Positions 43,113-53,158 of a stretch of 64,000 bases of DNA are shown piece by piece. The DNA is from Tribonema minus (lineage: Eukaryota > Sar > Xanthophyceae > Tribonematales > Tribonemataceae). Made by a program: the position numbers and the translations under genes. The stretch's first letter is position 1. Every line of letters begins with the position of its first letter. The stretch spans positions 744,001 to 808,000 of the forward strand of contig JAFCMP010000235.1 in the NCBI GenBank assembly GCA_017506865.1, given 5' to 3'. The notes under the pieces were generated by a model that had not been told where the DNA came from, made no database searches, and saw nothing but the letters and a program-made list of their open reading frames with translations.

Positions 43113-43655
43113 TTTTGGGTATGCTTGGGCAGGCATGGGTATGCCCTGACCCCACCCTCAACGCACAGCTGAGAACACATCTCTCTCTTTTTCTTATATG
43201 TTTGAGTTGAAAAAGTACCAAGGGTACCCAAGCATACCCAACCTCATTTAAGAGGTCTCTGTCATGCTGTTATGGAGGTGAATTTGCCACATCCTCACAT
43301 TAACCACTATTTGGGTACCCTTGGGTAGGCTTGGGTACCCTTTTTCACTCAAACACAGCAGAAAAATAAAAGAGACATGTACTCTCTGCTGTGCGTTGGG
43401 GGTGGGGTCAGAGCATACCCATACCTGCCCAAGCATACCCAACCTCATTCAAGAGGTCTCTGTCATGCTATTAAGGAGGTGAAGTTGCCACATCCTCACA
43501 TTAACCACTACTTGGGTACCCTTGGGTAGGCTTGGGTATCCTTTTTCACTCAAACATATAAGAAAAAGAAAAGAGACATGAACTCTCTGCTGTGCGTTGG
43601 GGATGGGGTCAGAGCATACCCATACCTGCCCAAGCATACCCAACCTCATTTGACT
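43113..43655. repeat. Repeat cluster: one inverted and two direct units
   Basis: Two direct units of about 207 bp (43236-43450 and 43443-43655) each contain TTGGGTACCCTTGGGTAGGCTT, CTTTTTCACTCAAACA, AAAGAGACATG, CTCTGCTGTGCGTTGGGG and CATACCCATACCTGCCC. A shorter unit, 43113-43240, is the reverse complement of the second half of these. The arms can therefore pair with either direct unit. Many short GGGTA/TACCC inversions lie within. It fills the gap between two divergent small genes of the virus-like segment. Confidence 0.88.
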
Positions 43656-43719
43656 GACCATGCTCCATGGCTATAAAAAATAATGTGTAATATATGTCAA
43701 GTATACAATCACATGCACC

Positions 43720-43986
43720 ATGATGACCGACACAGAGAAGATCGCAGCACACATCTGCCCTGTATGTGACGTGCCTAGGCATGGTCAAGGGTTGAGACGA
43801 GCGTTACAGGAGCATCTGAGGGTGTCGAGAGACCCTGCTCACATAATGTGGCGTGACATACACTACACAAACCATTTTAAAAGAGGTGGCGACAGGAGCA
43901 GCTCAGTAGATCATACACAAGAACAGGTCGCAATTGCAGTCGAGAAAACGTTCGGACCTCAGTTGGCTGCGAGGATCAAAATATGA
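43720..43986 (+). CDS. Small zinc-finger-like protein
   Basis: 88 residues from ATG 43720. One possible zinc site, CPVC followed by HLRV and further His (HIMWRDIHYTNH), resembles a C2H2 finger with a long linker. The C-terminal third is helical and charged. Likely nucleic-acid-binding. It looks whole and overlaps the 3' end of the opposite ORF by 28 bp. Confidence 0.5.
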   Translation: MMTDTEKIAAHICPVCDVPRHGQGLRRALQEHLRVSRDPAHIMWRDIHYTNHFKRGGDRSSSVDHTQEQVAIAVEKTFGPQLAARIKI

Positions 43987-44525
43987 AATATATTACACAT
44001 GCACCAGCACTCAATTACTGTCACCCTCCTCTTCCCTTCCTCTGCGCCTCCCTCCGCCTGCTGTGCCGCATCCGCCTGCATTACCTCCTCCGCCTGCCTT
44101 TCCAACTCCTCCTTCTTTGTCTCCAGCACCGCCCAGAAGTTTAAACTGTCGACAGGATAACTCTTCCCGCGGTTTGCAGGCAGCTGGCGCAGCATGTACT
44201 CGTTGCGAATCTCGATGATGACCTCGCCCTCCAATGCCGACACCAGGTCATCGCTCACCAAGTGCTCCACCAATGTGACTGTGTCGATCACCCACGCAGC
44301 GCCTTTTCCGTGAGATGAGTCGCGTCTGAAGCCAGGCACTGACGCGAAGAAAACACCCAGAGCCTGAGATGTTGATGAGTAGTCAGAGCATTTGCCGGAG
44401 CTGGCCTTGTTGAGAAACTCTGTGAAGGACATGAAGAGCTCTGATGTCAAGTGCTTTCCCCCAATATCCCAGGGCTTGTCCCTGGCATATGACACCAGGA
44501 AGAGGAGCTCCCGACGCGTGTTCAT
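43959..44525 (-). CDS. ORF resembling the C-terminal part of D5-like helicases
   Basis: 188 residues. LTSELFMSFTEFLNKASSG and the region to VPGFRRDSS recall the domain that follows the ATPase in viral D5-type helicases. The end is Glu/Ala-rich (KKEELERQAEEVMQADAAQ) and probably helical. It lies directly downstream of the helicase gene on the same strand, which fits a common origin. Part of the virus-like segment, treated as a fossil. Confidence 0.5.
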   Translation of the reverse strand: MNTRRELLFLVSYARDKPWDIGGKHLTSELFMSFTEFLNKASSGKCSDYSSTSQALGVFFASVPGFRRDSSHGKGAAWVIDTVTLVEHLVSDDLVSALEGEVIIEIRNEYMLRQLPANRGKSYPVDSLNFWAVLETKKEELERQAEEVMQADAAQQAEGGAEEGKRRVTVIECWCMCNIFHILILAAN

Positions 44526-44594
44526 GCTCTTGCTGAGGTTGTAAGCCTCGCATGGTGCGCGGTCATTGATGAAATCGAAACCCTCAATATCTAT

Positions 44595-46658
44595 TTACAT
44601 GAGGTAATCATAGAATGCGCGCTGCACACCGGGCCTCTTGATGATGTCACTCAGCTTGCCGAAGTATTCAGCATCATTCTGTCTCGCATTCGATGCGCTG
44701 ATGTACTGAAACTTGCGATCCTTTGATCGTATGCGCAAGAGATTGTGCTCGGCATTGGTGGTGATGATGACACGCAAGAAGTCGGAGATGTTGAATGCGT
44801 GTCCTATGCCCTTCTGCTCGCAGCGTGAGCTCATGCTGGTGATGAGGTCCATGAGCTTGTTGTAGAAGGCGTTCACCTTCTTTGGCTCTAGCTCTTCGAA
44901 AAAAGCCATGACTCGGTTCTCGGCAATGTTGCTGAAGCGACCGAAGCAGTCATTTTGGAGGTCGGTGGTGCGATAGTGCAAGCCTATGCCCAACATGTAC
45001 TCGATCAGGTGCGTAAACTTTGATTTACCAACACCCTCCTCACCGAGGAGCACAATGGCAGTGCGTGTCTTTGCCCCGGGGTACTGAAACAGCTGCGCCA
45101 GCCAGTTGATGAGATATATCGCCGCCGGCTGGTAATTGTTGCATATGATCTCTTTGATGAACGGCAGCACATGTGTGTCCAGGAGGTGATTGTCCTCCTC
45201 CGTTGCAGTGTACTTCTCCACTAGGAAACCGCTCCATGAGTTGTACACTGTGTCAGGGCACTCATTAGGTGGAGGCACAAACCTACATGCCTCATATGTG
45301 AGTATCTTCTCATCATTGAGCCAGAAAGTCTCCTCATCATCTTTGCCCTTGCTTGCCCTCATGAAGGGGCGTTTGACCACACTAATCACAGCGTGCCATT
45401 TCTCCTCCTCCTCCTCAACCGTGACATCAGCATCAGCATCTGTACCGGCACCTGCAGCTGCCTTGCGCTTCTTGGGCTTTTTCTCTGGTTGGCTTGCGTA
45501 TGCTGAGATGTTGTAGTAGTACATTTTGCGGTAGGTGCCCATTAACTCCCTCTCAGCACGCGCATAGTGATCTAGAGAGCCGTCATCATGTTGACAAACT
45601 TCGACATAGCTGAGCGGCCTCTCGGTCTTGAAATTGGTCAACTCGAATATTTGCTTGGTCTGATCGTATGACCGAAATGCGGCATCGAATATCTCAGTGT
45701 TCTCCACCTGATGACGGGCCAAGGCAGTCCATATGGAGCATGTTGGCACCTTGTCGCTGCACCCCACCACGTCCAGTCCACTCGCCTTCTTGAACTCCGC
45801 CGACGCCCTGTCGAGCAGCTCCTGTAATATCTCTTCCGTGCTGCCGAGGGCGTCGTATATGTAGGCGGTCACGATGACGCCAGCCTCACACCACACCTTG
45901 TAGGCTACGTCCACCGCCCAACGCTCACACGTGGCCAGCAGGTAGTATATGGCCGTCGCGTCCGGATTGTCCGAGTCCTCTTTGATTTCCGTGCACCATG
46001 GGTAGAGTGCTAGCAGGGCTGTGACTGCGCTTCTCACCTCCTTCTTGAACAGCTTGGGCCACTGCCACTGTGGCTTGTACTTGCAAAAGTTGAGCAGTGA
46101 CAGCAACAATGCTTTCGCCGACGGCACGTCATCAACACTGTGCTCGTTCTCGACTACCTCCAACAGGATCTGACGCCGCTCGTTAACGTACTGCTGGATG
46201 TATGTGTGCGGCAAGCCGTGGAGCTGACAGAGGCCCAGCAGAAAACGGTAGTTGCAGTTGCTGATGTCATTCAGGTACTGTCCCTGCATCTGAGCCTGCC
46301 TCATGACCTTGCTGAGATATTGCTGGGACATGTTGCTGTCTGCGTAGTAGCGACCATAGCCGTGTGCATGTGTCCTCAACACAATGTCAAGTGTGCCATC
46401 TTCACGTACCATTTGTGACAATTCCATCATGTACTGGAGGCGGTGCTTGTGATCGCTGTTGTCCAGCTCCATGACCTTGTTAGGGCACGATATCTGAGTC
46501 CGTAATATGTCCATGTCGACACACTGGGTGATCCTCAGCCCTGTGGGGTCCGGAAATTGTATGGGCTCTGGCTCCATGTGGCTGTGTGTATCTGGAGATG
46601 GCGAAAACAACTGCGGAAAAGCAGCACATGGTACCATGTACAGAAATGAGATTTTCAT
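44595..46658 (-). CDS. TVpol-SF3 helicase replication protein
   Basis: About 687 residues from ATG 46658, the first ATG in a frame that opens at 46679. Residues about 115-290 read like the TVpol domain, a divergent family-A polymerase found next to SF3 helicases: GRYYADSNMSQQYLSKVMRQ, then SNCNYRFLLGLCQLHGLP, YVNERRQIL, AKALLLSLLNF and TCERWAVDVAYK. A Lys-rich linker (EKKPKKRKAAAG) follows. The SF3 ATPase has Walker A in LLGEEGVGKSKF (about 540), Walker B in MAFFEEL (about 588) and motif C in RVIITTNAEHN (about 632). Such proteins replicate small viral and virus-like DNA genomes. No host role is known. Confidence 0.8.
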   Translation of the reverse strand: MKISFLYMVPCAAFPQLFSPSPDTHSHMEPEPIQFPDPTGLRITQCVDMDILRTQISCPNKVMELDNSDHKHRLQYMMELSQMVREDGTLDIVLRTHAHGYGRYYADSNMSQQYLSKVMRQAQMQGQYLNDISNCNYRFLLGLCQLHGLPHTYIQQYVNERRQILLEVVENEHSVDDVPSAKALLLSLLNFCKYKPQWQWPKLFKKEVRSAVTALLALYPWCTEIKEDSDNPDATAIYYLLATCERWAVDVAYKVWCEAGVIVTAYIYDALGSTEEILQELLDRASAEFKKASGLDVVGCSDKVPTCSIWTALARHQVENTEIFDAAFRSYDQTKQIFELTNFKTERPLSYVEVCQHDDGSLDHYARAERELMGTYRKMYYYNISAYASQPEKKPKKRKAAAGAGTDADADVTVEEEEEKWHAVISVVKRPFMRASKGKDDEETFWLNDEKILTYEACRFVPPPNECPDTVYNSWSGFLVEKYTATEEDNHLLDTHVLPFIKEIICNNYQPAAIYLINWLAQLFQYPGAKTRTAIVLLGEEGVGKSKFTHLIEYMLGIGLHYRTTDLQNDCFGRFSNIAENRVMAFFEELEPKKVNAFYNKLMDLITSMSSRCEQKGIGHAFNISDFLRVIITTNAEHNLLRIRSKDRKFQYISASNARQNDAEYFGKLSDIIKRPGVQRAFYDYLM

Positions 46659-47232
46659 GTCGACACCCTGGGCACGCACTGAGCAGTTATACCGCCTCCT
46701 GTACAGGCGATGCCATCAGCATAGCCACCTTAGTGAAAAAGACGATGGTCTTGATGCTGTTCAAACCCTAGACAAAGCATACTTCCACCTCAGGCACCAT
46801 CAGCGCGTCAACAGCAGGAGCAGTTACAGCGGCATAACTGTAGCAGCAGCAGCAGCAGCAGTAGGCACACACCTCATGATCATATCCCTGAAGGCTCTGT
46901 CGGTGTATGGCGTCCACGTCCATGGCGGTCACAGGCTCCGGGCTACCTATGGAGTGTGAGTGGTCCAGAACACACCACCTATGGCGCACAATTATGGTGC
47001 TGAATCCCCGGGCTGAACCGTTTTGAACCCCCGGACCCTTGAATTCTCGGGAACCGGCACAAGGTGGTGAACTATAGTAAATATAGTAAATAGAGACTAT
47101 CATGTACTATTTTTTAATTCACACAAACATACACGGATTAGTTGCCCTCCCGTTCAACACAAGGGGGCCTTTTGAGTCCCGGCGGGGGGCGCGTCTGGAA
47201 GGAAGAAACGCCTTTTTTGTGGCAATAGAGCT
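46659..47232. other. Junction between virus-like segment and host gene
   Basis: Contains a GCA tract (46850-46868, Ala/Ser in a chance frame), two AGTAAATATAGTAAATAG-like units near 47080, and a GC-rich end. No gene and no clear terminal repeat of the element is seen. The promoter of the poly(A) polymerase gene should be here. Confidence 0.4.
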
Positions 47233-50200
47233 ATGTTGACGGTGACAATACGTGCGACGTCGACGCGGCTTGTGAGGAGCAGGATACTCTGCGACACTAG
47301 TGCCAACAGCGTCAACCTGATGTCTGGAGATAGCGATGATGATGTTGGTGGAGATGGCGACGGCTACATTCCGCTGGAAAGCTCGGATGAAGAGGAGGAG
47401 GATGAAACGGGTGCAGGTGCTGTGCTGCCGCCTTGGTTCAGGCACGAGCACTGGTGCCCTGAGAACGTTTTGGTTACGCTGCACAATGAAATACTGGATT
47501 TCTGCGACCTGGTGAAGCCCACGAAGGCTGAACATGAGGATGCAGAAAGAGCGTTGAACTTCGTCACGCAAGTTGCGGAGCAGGTGTTGGGAAACGGTGT
47601 GGCGGTGCATGTCTTCGGCAGCCATCTCACTAAGCTGCTCGTGCCCTCCAGTGACCTAGATCTGGTCATTATGAATGCCCCATCCAACGCCATCCACTTG
47701 CTGAGTCGGGACCTGAGGCGCAGGAGCAATACTGGTGAAATCGAAAGCCTGGAGGTGATCGGCAAGGCAAAAGTTCCCATCATCAAGTTTGTGTATGTGC
47801 CACCAGGCGGAACGGCCAAGCTGAATTGCGATATTTGCTTCAATCAGACCAGTGGCATCAACACCGGACGGCAAACCGTGGCACTCCTGAGCGAGTACGA
47901 GCCTGCACGCCCCCTTGCTCTGGTAAGTCCATCAGTGGCTGATTAGAGTATGGATGTCAGCGTACGCATGCGGGCAGTACTTTCACCTTTGCGTGCTTGT
48001 CCTTAAGAGGTTCTTGCTGTGAATGTCAGGATGCCTGCAGAGCGCCATTTCGGTTCCACAGAGTGCAGCGTTTGTTGTATTCTGTTTGCAGCTGACTGTG
48101 TGCTGTTTGCCCTGGCATGCTGGTACATCAACACAATGCCGCAGCCCGAGCAGTCAGAGCTGCCTCGTTATGGCTGCAAATTGATGAGTTGTCCCTTTGC
48201 TGGCCTGTTGGCCCATGCAGGTAATGAAGCATTATCTGGCACAGCGAAAACACAACGAGACGTATCAAGGCGGCGTGGGGTCGTTTCTGCTGCAGCTGAT
48301 GGCCATCAGCTCCGTGCAGGTAACTGACCTGGCAGTTAACACAGATCGCCAGCTGCATCCATAATAAGTTGCAACATTCTGTCCTGTCACATCATGGCCA
48401 ACGTGCATGTTTGCATGCTCAAAGTTTGGCAGGAACATAAACTGCTGAAACGACATGACACCCCATGCCCAGTTTGGTGCTGGAAGATGCTGTCAGCAGG
48501 ATTGGAGAATATAAGATTTCAGCAGTGCTCCAATGATGAGCAATGACTTCAATGTTACTGAGGATCCTTCATGGTGACCGCGCTGATGTCCACAATTGCC
48601 CAATGTCCACCCTGCGCCCATCGTGAGCGTACATATTAGGCCATCTTTTATGGGCGCAAAAGTCCACATTCAAAAGGATCGGGCGTCGCCGCATTGAGCC
48701 TGCACCATGCAAACGTCAGCAGTTCTGCGCCTGTTCGTCTCGAAGAGTCCGTGCCCGATAAGCGTGGCCGTTCTGTTTGCCTCATTTTCACGCAAAAGTC
48801 CAGGTCACTTTTCTTCGAAGCTGGCGTGGATTTAAAAGGGCGTTTGGGGCCCTGTTTAAATCGCCCGATTTGATTGCCATAAAAGACGGCCTTACTGTGT
48901 GTCATAACTAATGCGTGAACAGTATCGAAAGCTGTTAGTGACTGATTAGTTGAAGTGACAGTGTGTCATGGCAGTCCGTGACTGGCTAGTGCTGTTGGGA
49001 CCTGCATTGCCACACTGATGCAATGGAGATGTACCCTTTGACTGTGTGTTTCATGGACCTGATTTTGTGCAACAAATCAATTGTGTGGTTCTGGCTCATC
49101 AGTTACTTCCAATGAAACCATAATGCTGCCTCATGGCCAGAGCTTCTGCGCAAACAGCGCTGTTCGGCATGCAGCACTTGCATGTTTACATGACCACTTA
49201 AAAATATGGTATACTTCATAAAAGCCAAGTTGAGGCATCAGACGTTACTCAGCATGAATCAGCAACACTTTGTGGGTCAGCCTGTTCGCACCAGCAGCAT
49301 CATATGCACGTGCATTTGCTTCCTGTCAAGCTGCAGGCGACATCAAGTTCAGAGCATTAAGATGGCGTGTCATGAAGACTATTTTCTGAATACTATCTCC
49401 AGCGGTTGCTCGGTCGGTTTTCAATTTATGCTGCCGCCACCACGGATCGCATGACTTGCAAGTTGGTCACTGCATTATGCGCATGCGTCAGTTGACTTCA
49501 ACAATGCCCTCAGTCATGAGTCCATGTGCTGACACTTGCATCGCTCCATGCTGTTTGTGTACCCCAGACCCAATGGAATCTTGATGCACATCACAACCGT
49601 GACTTGCAGTACAACCTTGGAAGCCTGCTGCTGCACTTTCTCCACATGTTTGGAGAGGGCTTCAAGTAAGTACAGTAGCGGTATTGTGTGTTGGATATAC
49701 GACGGCCACTTACACGAGCATGAAAGATGAAACAGTCGTGCTGTGCTGTGATGGTTATCAATGATTATCATGGACAACATGCTCAAGGTCTTGAATATGG
49801 CAGTCAATGAAGACTAGAATAGATCTAGAAGACCTTGTTGCCTCCTGCTCCAGGCGAAGGTTTTTTTCTGTACACCTATATGAGCGTCAACGTTCTGTAT
49901 TTCTGATAGCAAACTCTGCCAAGCACGCATCCCGATTGCTTCCAAATCAGCATGTGAAGGTGCAGCTTTGTGTGAAAATCTCCATGCGTGGCGTCATGAT
50001 AAGCATGTTTTGCTATTCTAATTCTGTGCGCTGGTACTTGACTGAATGTGAGGTTTCTCGCATGCACACGCTGGACCTCAACTTGACCACTTTTAAAGCT
50101 GCTCACGCATTGCCGCCTTGTTGTGCAGCTACGAGGAGGTGGGCATCTCTGTACAAGACAAGGGGTACTTCTTCAGAAAGGTACGAATGCAGGGATCTCG

Positions 50201-52262
50201 TACAGGTGCTGGCAATCATGCTTTAGCTACAATAAGATCGGCAAGTGAGTTTTGCAATACTTTGCACTTAAGCCTTACGCGTCCTGGCCACTGTGGTTTG
50301 TCGGCCCCTTGTAAATTCCAGGTGTGATGTGATGCACAAAACATTGAGCACATGCCTTGTTCTTGCTTCTGTTTCTGCAAGGCTCACATGTTCCCTCATC
50401 TGGTGTTGCACTTTTAGCCGCCCACCTGGTGCACCTCAATGTTGGCCAACAACACATGAGCACGGCGCAGCGTGTCTTCTGCCAGCTCACCTGATTCGCT
50501 GATGAATGGACGATGCAGCATGACATGGCATGCTTAAGGCGATGTTAGCGAGTGGTGGCAATTTGTGCAGTCAGGTCGTGGCAAACTTTGCAACCACAGA
50601 GGGTTGGCTTATGCAGTTTCGTGATACATGCACCTGTGCCCTCAGCGGCATGTCATCAATTCATGTCCAGGACACAACGCGTTCGAAACCAGGGAGGATT
50701 GCTGCAGTCATGTGGGGCTCAGGTGATGGAAAGACACAGCGCATGCATGAGGTATCATCAACAGCTGTTTGTGTTTGTGAAACCTGCTAACTTGAGAATT
50801 CATGGCTTGATGCCGTGCAGGATCAGCTTGGGCGGACTGATGCTCTCAGGCCATGGCTGTTGAGCATGGAGAATCCTTGGGAGACCAACCTGGATGTTGG
50901 CAAGAACAGCTACCAAATACAGACGATTTCACAGTCATTTGAGGTGAGTTACCTGCTGTAACACGTGTGTCGCGCCTGGTGCTTGTGGCGCTGCTCATGA
51001 TACATGCACCACAACTGACAGGACATGCGCCCTTTTCCGGTTTCTTTGTGTGAAAGAGCTGTTGTTGAGTAAAAGAGCTGTTGTTGACATCACGAGGGAC
51101 TGTTTATTTGCAAAGCGGACAGAGCTCTGCACGTTGCCTCTGTATTTCACAGCACAGGCTCAATCTGCTTGCATCTGTTTGCGCTTGTCCGCTTGCGTTC
51201 ATGACAGTCCAACCATATGGCCCTGCAGAAGGCACTGGCAGACCGCAATCCCAATCAGACACCGCGCAGCTACCTTGCAACTGTCATCAAAGTGGATGAG
51301 TCACTAGCATCCAGGGCATTGCCAGCATATCCTCTCTTCAGGGCGCAGGTAAGCGTGTGTGCAAATGCCTTTGCCAAGTATGTGCAGCATATTGTGGAAA
51401 ATGCCCATAGCACTCAAGTCACCCCACTGATCAAGAGCGATCAGAAGCCTTTCAGCAGGACCTTGCACTGACTGCTGTCTTTGTTCGCTCTATCGTATTG
51501 GCGACTCATTCATTCGGCCACATCCCATTCTGCGCATTCAAGTTATCTGGTGCTGGTCATGATTCTTTTTGATTCGCATGTGAATCTGTTGTCCCATGTA
51601 CTGGTGTCAATCAACAGGAGTTCAACGTGCATGCTGAAGAACAGCAAGCGCATGGCAAGCGGCGACGCCGTGACAGTTCAGATGAGGAGGTCAGCGACAC
51701 AGGTGAGCTTGAACATAACCTCTGCTTGAGTGTTGGCAATGAAATGTGGAGCTGCTGTAGACTACGTGTGTCAACCGGCAATTGCATTCCACCAGTTTCA
51801 TCGTTGCGTTTTGCCCTCGTGCCCATTCGTTCATTACAGCACGCCCAATGCTGTAGAGCTTGCGCGCCTGGCACACAACTCACTGAGACCAGGCATGCAA
51901 CATCCAAGGCATGATGCACCCAACCGTTGATGGCCATTGTGTTGCTGTAGATCTGTGCATGAGTACGATCAGCAAGGCGAAGCATCCTTGTGTTTGTTCG
52001 GCTCACACACGTGTCACTCACTGATTGCCTTGGCATGGTGTTGATGAGGTCTGCTACTGGGTCAGTACCGGGAATGTGTCACTGCTGTCACATTTTTATT
52101 CGGCCTGAGCGTGCACAGACTGATGCAGCTGCACTGCTGGACTTCGCCTTGTGAACAGATGACCGTGGCTACTCCCGTCGCAAGAGGGCCAGCAATGGCA
52201 GAGAGAAGCGCACCAAGAGGACCTTCTCTGACCGCCGCAGTGGTGGCAGGTCGTATTCTTAG
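47233..52262 (+). CDS. TENT4: Non-canonical poly(A) RNA polymerase, TRF4/PAPD5 family
   Basis: Eight exons: 47233-47922, 48221-48319, 49568-49665, 50129-50180, 50821-50943, 51229-51348, 51618-51702, 52159-52262; 456 residues, or 427 if ATG 47320 (MSGDSDDD) is used. The catalytic signature is complete: GS in HVFGSHLTKLLVPSSDLDLV with the two Asp of DLD, and the third Asp in NCDICFN. The PAP-associated domain follows: MKHYLAQRKHNETYQGGVGS, LQYNLGSLLLHFLHMFGEGF, and the nucleotide-recognition loop ENPWETNLDVGKNSYQI. The tail is basic and Arg/Ser-rich (RSGGRSYS at the end). Family members add short A-tails to aberrant nuclear RNAs as part of TRAMP-like surveillance. An acidic N-terminus (SSDEEEEDE) precedes the catalytic core. 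The gene starts about 0.57 kb from the virus-like segment. Confidence 0.92.
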
Positions 52263-53158
52263 TTGTTGCAACAGCGGAGCGCGCTGCAATAGATGCATGT
52301 ATCAATTGACCTACAGCATACTATCATCTTACCTGTATACTGCCGCTGGCTTGTGTGGCATCATATTGTGCATTCAGATCCAATGCATCATCAGCACTGT
52401 TTGACATGCATGACAGTCAGTACTGTCGGACTGCAGGTGATGATCAGCTTTGACACTATCAGCCTTGATGCGTAAGAGGCAATGCATCCATCGGCATATC
52501 CTTGCTTGTGAGATGAGCTCCTGCTCCTGTTGAAGCTACAGGCTGTACGGTACCTGCCTGGGTGTGCTCTGCCAACTATGTAGATGCAACAAAGCTGACG
52601 GCCAGCGACAAGCATGTGCGATTTGATCTGACATAATTGTGTTCGTGTAAGGCACGAGAAATCCCAGGTGATGGATATCAAAGTTTTTTGGAAGCATCAT
52701 GGCACTACGAAGGAACACATGTACAGGCGCCCCAACCAGATGCCCTAAGAACTTGCAAGAAAAACGGAACAGAATACAGCACTGTGGCACTCACTGAGTG
52801 GCATTTTGTCATCAGACATGCTGCGTGTGCAAGCAACTTACTGGGAGGTTACGAGGTGGGGGCATTCAACTTCAGCTTCCGTCAACGAGTGTTGCAACCT
52901 GCAAATCAACAAATGCATGGTGGGATGCCAATCAGAGTTTATGCGTGCTGAAGGAAAGTCAATGTTGCAGGCCACGAAGCAAAGCTTTTAAAGCTTAAGT
53001 GCGACGCCTCCTCCTTTTGCTACATTGCACAAAGTTTTTTTTTCCAGTAGTTCAACTGTTTTTTCGCGCGCTCGCTCCAGTCCAGTGATTGAAAAGTGCA
53101 GTCCAACGAAGCTTGAGTTCCAGAGAGGGCCTTTCCAGTTACTGCTGCACTCAGCAAC
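52263..53158. other. Intergenic, no gene recognised
   Basis: Between two genes in the same direction. A 104-codon + frame at 52637-52951 begins at a non-ATG codon and shows no features. The poly(A) polymerase 3' UTR and the MCMBP promoter should lie here. A pyrimidine- and T-rich patch precedes MCMBP (53030-53060). Confidence 0.5.

Larger units (their letters stand above)
42656..46658. mobile_element. Virus-like element segment (TVpol-SF3 helicase type)
   Basis: Groups four genes: a DUF5710 protein (-), a zinc-finger protein (+), an ORF of helicase C-terminal type (-) and a TVpol-SF3 helicase (-), with a repeat cluster between the first two. This gene type is known from Polinton-like viruses, virophages, transpovirons and linear plasmids. 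No capsid, packaging ATPase or protease is seen here. The recombinases at 35.7-42.4 kb may belong to it. The ends are not defined. It looks largely whole in its replication gene, with about one break, so it is probably young. It is flanked on the right by a host poly(A) polymerase gene. Confidence 0.65.

Noticed and set aside
43233-43655. Direct repeats read as a CRISPR array or LTR pair
   Set aside because: Only two long direct units plus an inverted one, with no spacers and no element between LTRs.
35270-47200. A capsid, packaging ATPase or protease gene in the virus-like island
   Set aside because: I looked in all frames and saw none, so I do not call a complete Polinton or Polinton-like virus.
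47119-47843. Minus-strand frames over the poly(A) polymerase first exon
   Set aside because: Antisense shadows of a well-supported catalytic exon.
52637-52951. 104-codon frame as a last exon of the poly(A) polymerase
   Set aside because: The preceding exon already ends in an in-frame stop after a typical basic tail, and this frame has no family features.
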